Shown: positions 1-10,704 of the stretch, one piece after another | How the letters are laid out: the number at the start of each line of letters is the position of its first letter | Position numbering within the stretch: the first letter of the stretch is position 1 | Assembly: GCA_024362935.1 (NCBI GenBank) | Contig: JANCRA010000019.1 | Span: 14,256,501 to 14,320,500, forward strand | DNA length: 64,000 nucleotides | Source of the DNA: Setophaga petechia | Lineage: Eukaryota; Chordata; Aves; Passeriformes; Parulidae | Direction of reading: 5' to 3' | The notes under the pieces: model-generated | Database searches by the model: none | Seen by the model: the letters and a program-made list of their open reading frames with translations, nothing else | What the model was told of the DNA's origin: nothing | Translations under genes and position numbers: made by a program

Positions 1-3000
1 AGGAAAGGCCAAATCTACCCTCAGATTCAGCTTCTCTTGCTGTTTGTATGTTGATTTAAGTAGGAACTGGCCTTGTTCACTTGGATTTGCTTTAGTCATT
101 AAGACCTATTTCAGTCTGCTACTGCACAGGTAGAAAGATAAAAAGATAAGTGGTACCTTCAGTCATCTCCATGATTGCTGTCCTGTGTGTTTTTCTGGTA
201 AGAGTGGTACATGTTGGGTACTCTGTACTTCAAAAAGTGCTTCAAGAGAGGCAGCAGGAACCAGATTTCCTCAAGAACTTCTGAAATTCAGGAACCTCTC
301 CAACTAGTGGGTCACTAATGAAGGTTAGATACTCCTTGTCTCTGATTAACTGAACTCTGCATCTATGGACCTGCTTTTACTCCATTTACAGCTGCAGTCA
401 AAAATATAGATATATGTCAAAAAACTTTACTGAACAGCTGGGGTTTAGTCTGGAAGATCTGCTGACGGCTATTTTATCATTTCATTCTAGCATCTAGTAC
501 TAAAATTCATTAACCACAGCTGTCAAAAAGAGCTAACTCAAAATCTTGCTAGTTACAAAATAACCTGTTAGGATTAGATTCAATAAAAAAATCAGGTGCT
601 TACAAATTAGGCGCTGAAAGAGTGAAGTTTTAAACAGCACATCCCTGGAATAAAATCAAAGGTCTAAAGTTAAGTACTCAGTTTTTTTACTCAGCATAAA
701 GATCAGAGACAGGTTTCTCTGAAGAACGAGCTGAGAAAGCTACATGGTGAGCCTGGGGCTACCTGCAGGCAATGAGGTGCTCCAAGCCTAGGGGTGCACT
801 CCTGGTCCTCTCTGGAATTCCTCTGCAAAGCCAGGACCAGAGGCAGGCCTGGCAGCTTGGTCAGCTGGTGGCTACAAATGTACAGTGCTCCCCTGAAGAC
901 AGCTGGCCCTTCAGCTCTCTGAGAGGCCTGAGCAGAGCTTGCTGCTGTCATTGAGAAGGTGACCAGCAGAGAAGTGAGTGCAGGTGAGACTCTCCTTTTT
1001 GTCCTTTTCTCAATGGCACAGATGTGAGCATTGCTGTCCAGAGTATGAGACATACAGATTTCAGATTTCTTAGCTTTAGGTAAACAAACTACATATCCTT
1101 CCTCCTAGGTGACAATCTAACCTCCAGGATCAGGGATAAAGAAGATTCAGCTAAAAAACAAAAAAGTCAACATACATGGATCAAAGAAAGGGAGGAGTCT
1201 GACTCCACAGGCTGATCACAGCAGTTACTAAGCTGTCCTGAGGATCACCCCATACTCCCTAGATAACTTTTGTTCTTTGTCTAATTGGTACTTTAGCAGT
1301 AAGTTCAGAAGTGATAAAAGCAGGAATTGCAATCCACTAGTTGTGCTTTTGGGGGCTTCTTTAAAAGGTAGAATCCAATAATATTCTTTCTCACCCTTTC
1401 TCTGTGCAATCCTGAGTATTTTAAGGTTTTGTTATGTGAAGGCTCCAGTTATCTGGGAAGGTAGATAAATAGCTGCACATGTATTTAGACAGTCTCCTGT
1501 GACATGTAATTATTAATACCTGAAGGCTGTGGGAAGAGTTCATGTTTCCTGAGTAAGTCTATGTTACTGTGTAAAGCATGGAAACCACCAGCAACTGTCC
1601 AACCACAGCTAAGAAGAAAAGCCCTCAGGATGCTGTTTCATTTACATTCTTCTCTATAAGGCATTTTAATGAACATACAGCTCAATTTTAATAAAAGATT
1701 TTATTAAGATAAATAATAATAATCCTTCACTATTCAAACTCTCTTCATGCAAATGATCCAATAAGCCTGCACATGTATGCAAACCATTTGAGAGGGTTTC
1801 CAGGATCAGGATACAAGCAGTTTTACTGTGCCATCACAGAGTACAGTTAATTAAGTTAAAATCAACACACTTAGAATAAAAGCAAAAATACTAATGTAAG
1901 TTAAATTATAGTAGAGACTAAAACTTTATGTCCAGTCTCAGTTAGTTCTTAGAATTTAATAATTTTAGCTGTCACATAAACAATAAAATCAGAACATGAA
2001 GGAAGCACTAGAGTTCTAAGGCTGCTGCCAGAAGCAGAGAAAATCCACACAATGTTATGCATATTAGACAGTAATATTCCTCAAGCACAAATAAGACCTA
2101 ACTGAAGCCATGCTTGGGATAACTGTCATGCTATCGAGTTACAGTAAAGAGGAGATCAGACTTATTCTTTCCTTCCCAATGAAATCAGTATAAACAAATC
2201 ATATAATGTTTGGACACCAAACTCCTGAAACAAAGAAACCTAGAAAATCTCTTAAAACCACCCACAGACTCCCCATGCTGGTCTGTGATTATACAACTGG
2301 AGAAGATCATCCAAACTGTGATGTAAACCAATGTCAATCTGCAAAGGATAGTGCTACAGTGGTTCTAACAAAAAATAAAGCAAGTCCCTGGAAGAGCCAC
2401 CAGTAAGGAACACTTTCATACTTACCATCCATTTTCCCTGTAAATGAGGAAAACTTTTTTAAAGCTTAGAGAAAGAACTTAACTTAATCCCTACACTAAG
2501 GATACAAGACCCAGACTCTCTTGTGTGTTTTTACTCCACTGCAAAACAAATTCAGCTAAACAAAAGTGAGCCTGGAACCAACCATAAAGGAAAATACTTC
2601 TTAATGGACCCCACTGTTTTATGTATTTCAACCTGCTCCTCTATGAAAATCTTTTTGTCCTCCTTATTTGTTATGTGGATACATTCACCTTCATTTTTAG
2701 AAACACACATGCAAAACAGCATATTTTTTTTTTCCTATGGACTACTCACCAAGAGAGATGATCCACTGGTGAAAACCTTTCCATTCTATCAATGAAATAT
2801 AGTGTTTCTGTAGATTGCATTTTTACCTCAGAATTGTAGTTTTGCTCCTAGCCTATCATCTGGAAGCAAACTGTTCTAGACCTGAAAACAACATGTGCCT
2901 GTCTAAAAGAGATGTGAACGGGTCCAGCTCTCTTTCTGTAGACATGGCCTGGAAAGTGTAAACCTCTGTGCACCCTTAGGTGAGGCTTCACAAGACCCAG

Positions 3001-4395
3001 GACACAAAGTGCTAAGGATGCTAAAGCAGTGGACTAACCCAGCTGCCCTGAATGTGGGCTCTATGACATATCCACTTTTAGCCCTGTTTCTACTCAATTT
3101 AGATTCCACAAGGCTAAAAAAAAATGTTTTACTGAAGTAAGGAGCTAATGGTACAGTGCAAGACCATTTTCAAATATTCTGGCATTCTTTCTTTCTAGCT
3201 ATGCCATAGAGGAATTTAATATTCACATGTGTTTAGTAAAGAAACTCACTTCATTGGAATCAGCCTCCCCTGCAAATTGGTTGATAGTTTATGTTTCCCT
3301 AACATTAATTTCATTCTTGTTTCTAAGCCACAATTGACTGAACTGTAACTTGGTATCAACAATGGGCATTAATCATACAAAAGAAAACAAAAGAAGCAGT
3401 AATGAACTGACAACTTTTGTTAGTCTTCTCCACTAAGGGTGCAACAATTAGCAATACAGTGAATATCAATCATTCAAATGCTGAAAAAAGTCTGTATAAC
3501 GAGAAGAAATGAAAAATGGTAGCTGACAAAATCTCAACGAACTTGAAAAAATAATACCGAATAATTATTATACTTAACAGACTGTGAAAGAACACTTCAT
3601 TAATAAGATGGCAAAATATTTTGTACTAGAATTAATAAATTCTCATTCTTAAGAGTATGTTCTGCAGAATTTACACAAAGTTTGTTTTTTCATATAGTCA
3701 TATATGCTTCTTATATATTGCTAACCTTCAAACTTTTTCAATCTTATTTACAATATCATGCCTGACTAAAAGCTGTTCTACTGGCATCAGCATTACCAGC
3801 AGCTTCACATTGAGTTATCAACACACTTGTGCATGAAAAGTGCTTGTGATGAAACATAAGAAAAAAGATTCCACCTGTTCTTCAAGATCACTAGCTCTCT
3901 TGTGTTTTAACTACTGCAATGATTCCATCAAAGCTCATCATATATGAAGAACTAAAGTCAGATAATTTCCTCCAATATTTTTACATTATTTTCCATATGC
4001 AATTTTAACTTACAATGTTTATAACTAAATATAAATTATTATTAATTATAAAGACAAAATACAAAAGTCAAAAAATGTATTTTTTGAGTTATGTGTTCAA
4101 TAAAATACAACTCTCACCCTTCACTGGAGAAGGGACAGAAAGAGGTCTTCAATAAATTTCAGAATAATTTGCTGATATTTTCTATATCAGAGTTACAAGT
4201 TTACAACATACACTGAATATTTTAATAAACATGCTTACTTGGCTAATAATTTCTAAAAAGAGCAAACCCCTCCTTATAACAGCTGCAGTGGCCCAGATGT
4301 CACAAAAGCAGAATGCCTTTGCTATGCAGGGGAGGGGCAGGCCTTCCCTTTGCACTGGCACATGGAGGTCCCAGCCAGCACAGGCACATCCACGC
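1..4395. other. Unique AT-rich DNA, no gene recognised
   Basis: I see no gene, RNA gene or recognisable repeat here. The longest open frame, 703-1053 on the minus strand (116 codons), overlaps a 60-codon frame on the other strand. It has no recognisable domain, and the surrounding sequence shows no convincing exon structure. Base composition is ordinary for intergenic or intronic bird DNA, slightly richer in G+C around 740-1000. Confidence 0.6.
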
Positions 4396-4594
4396 CTGAT
4401 GGGGTAAACATGGAATGAATTTATTTGCTTCTGTACACATGGCAAAGGAGCTTCAGACCTGGAAAACATCTCTTCCAGCCCCATGCATCAGTTTCCCTGC
4501 TCTGCTACAGTGCAACTGCCCAGTTTTTCTGATTTGGCAACAGAATCAATATTTAGCCTTGAAAAACTGACTCATTCCATGTTTACCCCATCAG
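4396..4594. repeat. Perfect 23-bp inverted repeat pair enclosing 153 bp
   Basis: Positions 4396-4418 (starts CTGATGGGGTAAAC) and 4572-4594 (ends GTTTACCCCATCAG) are exact reverse complements over 23 bases, with 153 bases between. The match stops sharply at both ends of each arm. It could be the termini of a small non-autonomous DNA transposon, but I see no target-site duplication: the flanks CCACGC and TAGAGA do not match. A local inverted duplication is the alternative. The arms are what I see; the origin is not established. Confidence 0.85.
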
Positions 4595-6850
4595 TAGAGA
4601 ATATGATGTGCATGTGCTAAATAACAACTTACTGAGTAGTCAAAGCTGCTTGTTTCTCATGAACAGCAACGTTTGGCAGGCAAAGTTGCTACCCATGCTG
4701 TTTGCTTTATGCAAAGGTAACATTTTTTAGTGTGGTCTCTTCAAAGGTCTTAATACACAATCAGACTAAAAGAGCAGGCAACAAACCCTCTGATTTCTCC
4801 TGGAAAACAGCAAAACTTCTTCCTTATAAAGCATTGTGGAAGGTCCTATTTGATACTCCTAGAAACTCCAGCCCTCTGCTTTCCCTGGGAAGCAGCAGCA
4901 ACAGCACAGAGTTTCTAGTCTCCTCCCAAGTTTGTTAGTCCCTCTGTCCCTAACTCATGTTCTTTACCATTCCCTCAGCAGCAAAATATCAGTCATTGGG
5001 CCCATTTCATTGCTGTGCTGCTTCAGCCTGCAGGTTGCTTTGGCTGACAGGGTGGATCCTATCCCTTCCCTATCTACATTCAAAGAGCTAAACATAGTGT
5101 CTAAGGGGAATGGAAGAAGCAGGTTTCTGCCTCTAGCATCCTACAATTGGAAAAGGGTAAGCAGAACATGAGAAGTTTGAGATCAGACAGAACCTGTGAT
5201 CCTCATCATGCAAATGAGGGACTTAGTCATGCAGTTTTCTGTTTGGAGAATGCTACAGTAAGGAGTAACTTGACAGCTGCAGTCTCATAATAGCCAGTTT
5301 GGATTCCTCTATACTCTTCAGTCATTGTTTTATTACTTTGCATTTAGACAGAGAAAATTCCATGCACCTGCACTATGCAGCATTACACCCCATATCTACT
5401 AAATCTGCCAACAAAGAAGCCAGCTCAGCCAATGGAATTATTTGATGTGGGCACTCACTACAAAGCGGGTTGAAAGTACAAACCTCTCTCAAGCCCACCC
5501 CTGTGGAAACAACTGCAGCTTTTTACTCATGTGGGCAGGACCCAAGCGAGTAAGGACAATTTGCAGCACACTTGAAAAATAAGTTATTTTTGAAACAAAG
5601 ACACAAAGTTTCTTTGTTCAGTTTTAACACATTTCTTGACTTGTATTACCCACTTCTCCCTTTCCCATTCCCAAGGAAGTTTCCATTAATCATCCCTCTA
5701 ATGGAAACACTTGTGTCTGATCACTGAGCAGTGGACACAGGCATAGTCTGTGGGCATGCACTGAACAAGAAGCCCAAGGGAAGCCTAACTGAAAAGTTTG
5801 GGAAAGCAAGGATGCCTTTTTAAAATAAACTTTGGAGAGGTCAGCAGGACAGCAAGGGGTCAGCACCAGGCAGCCATTGGGTAGATGGCACAGGAGAAAG
5901 ACAACAACACTTGTCATTAATTATGTCTGTTGGAATGCTACACATTTTCCCCCCCAAGTGGTAGTACTCCAGACATCCAAGCACAATCTCTCCCACGTCC
6001 CACTTGACCCCAGGCAGGCACATGCCAAGAAGCTTTCATACACTAGAAGCCAAGAAGTAGCTAATATAAGTGGAGCTTTAAGAATTTAAATTGTCCCTCC
6101 ACTTCAAAACATTTTTTCCTTTAGTTCCAGGCCATCCTCACAACTGTCTCCTCGACTAGTGAAACACATATTCTCTTAGAGCTAAATATGGCTAGATTTC
6201 TGTGCCCAGCCTCAAGCTAACAAAACTCTAAACTTTCATTGGAGAAGAATAACTGCAGGGAAGTGGACTCTGCTCAGAAGAGCTCTACTCCTAAAATCAA
6301 TCCTGCAATGTAAATGTAAATGGTATATGTACCATTTACCCAGGTCTAGAGGCATCTGATCTACAGAGGTGCTGTCTCCTATAAACACTTTTTGTAAAAT
6401 GTCTGCAAATGCCAGAATGAGTCACTACTGCCAGTGCTCTTGCAAAACCTTGAACCATACCTATTTATAAAGCTAACGTTTCATAAGCAGCAGTATATTT
6501 TATTTTCATAAAAAACCCAATAAACTGTTGGTTGCATAAGAAATGGCAGGCTAGTAATTAATGGATGGACCCATCCTCACTTAACCCTGAATTCACCAAG
6601 CACATAGTCAAAGTTCATTGTCATGTGCAGAAAGAGACAGAAAGAGTCTAGGTATCCCTAGAGTATGAATTATCCACTCCTAAATAAACAGATGAGAGGA
6701 ATGAGCCTTTGGAAATGCTTCTCTCTGTACTTCTACTATAGAAAAACTCACAAAATTAACCCAACCTGGAAGCATTGTAGGCATCTGAAAGGTATGCAAG
6801 ATGCTTTAGCGACTATAGTTTATGAGGAAGCTTGAGCATTACAACTCCAG
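4595..6850. other. Unique DNA, no gene recognised
   Basis: Only short overlapping frames, none with a recognisable domain. Around 5519-5572 a pair of motifs, TTACTCATGTGG and GCGAGTAAGGA, resembles an old palindromic repeat found in sauropsids, but the match is too short to annotate on its own. Confidence 0.5.
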
Positions 6851-6898
6851 CACAGTAGTTATAAATCACAGTAGTTGTAAATCACAGCAGTTATAAAA
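6851..6898. repeat. Tandem repeat, 3 copies of 16 bp
   Basis: Three adjacent 16-base units: CACAGTAGTTATAAAT, CACAGTAGTTGTAAAT and CACAGCAGTTATAAAA. The copies differ at one or two positions. This is a short minisatellite-like array with no sign of function. Confidence 0.85.
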
Positions 6899-8340
6899 TA
6901 TGGAATTAAATTACCTGTCCATGTGGTGAAAAAAATTCTGCTCACTTCTGCAGAGAGTGGCCAGAGATGTCTTAAAATTAGCCTGTGGGGTTCTTTGGTG
7001 TATGTGAAACAAAGAACCAGAATTGGGGCAGGGGAGAGTCAGGAGAGCTTGCACACTGCAGAACCCTGTTTTGTGCTAATGGAGAGATCACAACTCGAGC
7101 AAGACCGATCCGGCTATGCTAAGCCTTGCTAATGGATTCTGGTTATGAAGGGGGAAAGAAAAGTAATGCCTGCAGTGGGGCAGGCTTCACTGCAGGCTAC
7201 ACTATTCTGTGGTTTAAGGACAAAATCCTCTATGATACAAGCAAACTTCCTACCTCAAATCCTTATTTTGGGATTACACTAGAAAATAATTTATCTTATT
7301 GTAGAGAGCAAGGAGACTTTTAGAAAGTGAGAACTCTTCCACCAGATAAAAAACCAGACCATTGTCTGTGTTTTCATTTGACTGATGTATCCAACAGGAA
7401 GTATTTAAACTGTGCTACTGTCTGCCAGTTCAAGCTTCAGGATGGGCTTTGAACCCACAGCTTTGGAGCCCAAGTTAAGTCACCAAACTTTTTCGAGAGG
7501 CCTCCTGTAACTTTTTCTCTGTAGTTTTCAAGCTTTCATCAAGTCATAAAGCATGGGGAAAAATAGGCTCACTCTACCAACAGAAAAATATCGTGTAAGG
7601 AAATATATGCTGTGGTAAGTATCCACAGGAAGGTATTAATCATTTTTTTTACTAAAAGAAGGAAAAACCACCCAATGCTGAAAAAGTAGTAGCAATGTAA
7701 AAGTAACTTCTTAGATGGATAAAGAACTCCAGAGTGAATGACAGTGTGTGTCTTCTGAAAGTCTGTTCCTCCATCCCACAAGAATTGTGAGATTTAGCTT
7801 TGAACAAGAGAGGTAAGAATAGGGCCTAAGTTACATATAAGAATTTAAAAAGCAACTTGTCCTGATTTCCCCCCAGAAAACAGTAAATGAGCTAAATAAT
7901 TAACCTGGTTGTGTTGATTTAAACCATTTGCAAAACTGCACTTCTGAGTTGTGTTTGCATTAAGCAGAGCCAGATGCCAGGCTTCCTCTCTACTTTGAGA
8001 AATTCCTCATAGCTAGAAACTGCAGGAGATAGAGAGACAGGCCCAAATCACCATGTAAGCACAGTGAATTCACTACTCAAAACCCCAAACAAAAGTGGAA
8101 AAGACACTGAATTACAAAAAGAAGCACTCACAGGTAGTAGAATTAATTCCTCAGATTTCACCTGAGACCTCACTATGAAAGCAAGTTGGCACCACACCCC
8201 AGTATGCTTCCTTCAGTTTAGCTCCATGCTCTCTCTCATAATGTGCACTGATTTTCCTGGCCTGTGCAACTTGATCTGGTGATGAAAGTTACAGGTTTGT
8301 GAGATTTCTATGCTCTTCTGTAGTTATAAAGCACATAGGT
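6899..8340. other. Unique DNA, no gene recognised
   Basis: Contains two adjoining plus-strand frames (6923-7132 and 7126-7323) that overlap by seven bases and a minus-strand frame at 7569-7781. None has a recognisable domain or convincing splice sites. I see no repeat family. Confidence 0.5.
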
Positions 8341-9182
8341 TCATTAATTCATAAAGGAGGGAACTTGGGTTGGTCTAGTCTGTCCTCTTATGATACTACC
8401 ATCGTTGAGTGTTGACCAAAGCAATCCTATCTTGTTAGAGACATTTAGAAGCTTTCACGGGTAAGCATTTTTCTGTTCAGAACAGAAAAATGTTCTGTTT
8501 GTCATCTGAATTTCCATACCTTCAGATTGTTGCTAGTGGTTCTAATTATGTCCTTCTAAGGTAGATTAAAGAGTCCCTTAGGAAAAACCAAATTTTTTCC
8601 TAAGTATTTTTCCTTAAAGAATCAAGCCAGCTCACAGTTTTTTCCTTTAGACATTACACCAAATGAGCTTCCAAGTCTCTCACCAGAAGGCATTTTCCCC
8701 ACTTCCTCAAGCAAATACTTTTTTGTGGCTGTTTTCTAAACTTACTTCAGTGTTTCCATATCCCTTCAAAAATGCTGACATCAGGACTATAATTCCTCCA
8801 GCATCAGCTTGACCAATGCCATATACAAGGATATATCTTGCAATTCATAATTACTGTTACTTGTTACAATCATGTTCAAGTGCTCAATGGGATTTCTTAC
8901 TCAATTCCCCATCCTATATGACCCCTGATCATCTAATTAGAAGCCAAAATTCTCTGCGCTGACAGTATGGCTTTGATCCCTCATTCCTTGATGAATAAGT
9001 GTGCAGTTAGCTGAGTCAGAATGCACTTTGTGGAATCAGCAAGGCTTACTGCATTGTATTCTACAACTTATCACCATTTAACACTCTGCTGGCCTTCATG
9101 CTACCAGAAAACATTGCCAAGAGATGATTTCATGCTTACTTCCAGACCCCTGATGAAGATATGGCCTATAATGTTGAAACAT
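8341..9182 (-). mobile_element. Ancient CR1/L3-like LINE fragment (minus strand)
   Basis: On the plus strand this reads as the reverse complement of the 3' part of an old amniote CR1/L3-type LINE. The 3' end is near 8341 (motif TTGGTCTAGTCTGTCCTC) and sequence runs toward the 5' side at about 9182. Landmarks in the expected order are AGATTAAAGAGTCCC near 8562, AGTCTCTCACCAGAAGGCA near 8674, ACCAATGCCATATACAAGG near 8812, and a stretch near 9120-9165 that matches the antisense of the reverse transcriptase region. The coding frame is destroyed by many small changes, so this is a dead copy. It is much more diverged than the CR1 copy at 21882-22550. The family assignment rests on recalled consensus sequence; a repeat-library search would settle it. 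Confidence 0.72.
8466..8492. repeat. Perfect 13-bp palindrome with 1-nt centre
   Basis: CATTTTTCTGTTC, a single A, then GAACAGAAAAATG: all 13 pairs match. It lies inside the ancient LINE copy and is followed by a further TTCTGTTT, so an alternative shorter hairpin with the second half is possible. It probably arose by local templated duplication within the dead repeat. Confidence 0.85.
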
Positions 9183-9427
9183 TTATTTCTGTATAGTGTG
9201 GAGAAAGCGCAATACAGTCTTACATACTAGAAGAGATTTCTCAAGGTAACTCAGGAAATGCTGTATATATAATAAAATGCTGGGTCACATTTTCTGCCCT
9301 AGTCTCTAGTTTTTGAGTAACTTAATGATAGCATTGAAATAAAGACATTTATATACAGACACTGCAGGCCAAGTTATTCGATTTCTGGGTAGATTAGGTA
9401 CATGGACCCTCCATTTTGATCCTAGTA

Positions 9428-9885
9428 TGATGCCTTAAGTTTTAGCTTTCATTCTTTTTAGATTCTATGCTGCCGAGGTGTGTAGCTCTGAGCTTCATAT
9501 TAAGTATCAGTAAGTTCTCTTCACAGAGTAGTAGACAAAACAGTCCTTTTCCACCTTGAGACCAAGGACAACCTATACAAATTTCAGGCCCAAAAAAGCA
9601 TAAACTACAGTGGACTGAAGAGGGAAAACAAGAAGGATGGGACTTCATAACCTGAAGGTGTAATTGGACAATTAACCCCAATATGGAAATAGACCAGAAC
9701 TTACTAAAGTGTGAAACTTCATGGCTGGTTGTCCATTTTGTGACCATTTTGGGTCTATCTTGGGTGTAGCCCTGGCTGGGCTCTTGTGCTGCCCAAGGTG
9801 TATCCTTTAAGTCCTTTTAATAAATACCTACTTATTCTCTTAGCTCCATCTAGCCTCTGTTCTAGCTCAACCTCTCCAGGCATCA
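9428..9885 (+). mobile_element. Solo LTR, avian ERV family (unassigned)
   Basis: The block starts near TGATGCCTTAAG and ends near CTCCAGGCATCA. It matches my memory of a recurrent avian LTR, with landmarks GAGCTTCATATTAAGTATCAG near 9490, GAGACCAAGGACAACCTAT near 9558, GACCAGAACTTACTAAAGTG near 9691 and GTGCTGCCCAAGGTGTATCC near 9787. A canonical AATAAA signal at 9819-9824 sits where an LTR polyadenylation signal should be. No primer binding site or internal region follows, so it is a solo LTR. I could not find a target duplication, so both edges may be off by several bases. The minus-strand frame at 9442-9747 is a shadow inside this repeat. Confidence 0.6.
9819..9824 (+). promoter_or_regulatory. 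LTR polyadenylation signal AATAAA
   Basis: A perfect AATAAA about 60 bases before the end of the solo LTR, followed by a T-rich stretch (CTACTTATTCTCTTAG). Position and context fit the R region of a retroviral LTR. Confidence 0.5.
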
Positions 9886-10165
9886 GTACATGGCATGCTC
9901 AAAATCCATGGCCTTCTCATACTTCCTTGGCAGATTAGGTTTAAGAAATACATACAAGATCAAAGTCTTGAAATATGTGTCCAAGTCAACAGGGTTAAAA
10001 AATGAGAAAAGAAAAAAGAAGAAATACTTGGACTTCGTTATATTGTGAGAATAAAGTTGATTATTGACAGCAATATCAAAGCTGAAGCTGGGAGCTTTCA
10101 GTGCTATACACCTTGTAGGTCCAGAATACCATTTCTGCTGAACTGAAATATTTGAAAGCATCCAG

Positions 10166-10704
10166 TATTAGTGGTGCATTTAATCTGACTGGTATCTACG
10201 CCTCATCCAGCCTCTCACTCCCTCTCCCAGGAGTGGGATGGGGGAGAGAATTGGAGCAGCAAAAGTGAAAAAAACCCTCATGAGTTGATAAAGACTATTT
10301 AATAAGCGAAGGAAAAGGAGATAGAACCACGTGATGTAAAGGCAATCACTCACCACCTCATACCAGCAGAACAATGCTCAGCCACTGTCCAAGTGATGAT
10401 TATCTTGCAAGGACTCTTCCCCCTGCTTTATTGCTGAACATAATGGAATGAACAACATGGAATATCTCCTTGGCCAGGCAGGGTCAGCTGTCCCAGCTGT
10501 GTCCCCTCCCAAACTCTTGCCCAATCCAAACTGCTTGCACTGAGGTAGATTGTGATAGAAAAGGCCTTGACTCTATGCAAGCACCATTGAGCTGTGGCTA
10601 AACAGTGGTGTGTTAACAACACTGGTTTTGTCACAAATTATAGCTGTAGCCTCACACAGGATGCTAGGAAGAAAATTAACTCCATCCCAGCCAGACCAAG
10701 CACA
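10166..10704 (-). mobile_element. Solo LTR, ERVL-like avian family (minus strand)
   Basis: The reverse complement belongs to the same LTR family as those at 55616-56187 and 57373-57932. In plus-strand order the shared landmarks are GGGATGGGGGAGAGAATTGG near 10236, GTTGATAAAGACTATTTAAT near 10284 (antisense of the polyadenylation region, with ATTAAA at 10303-10298), AGCTGTCCCAGCTGTGTCCCC near 10486, GAAAAGGCCTTGACTCTATG near 10558, GTGTTAACAACACTGGTTTTG near 10609 and AAATTAACTCCATCCCAGCC near 10674. The length, about 540 bp, is close to the other copies. No internal sequence is attached and no clear target duplication is visible, so it is an old solo LTR. Short frames here are repeat shadows. 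Confidence 0.82.

Noticed and set aside
703..1053. 116-codon minus-strand frame in a G+C-richer patch
   Set aside because: No domain or splice signals that I trust, and the opposite strand is also partly open.
7440..7480. tRNA-like T-arm string GGGCTTTGAACCCACAGC
   Set aside because: No matching anticodon or acceptor stem can be folded around it.
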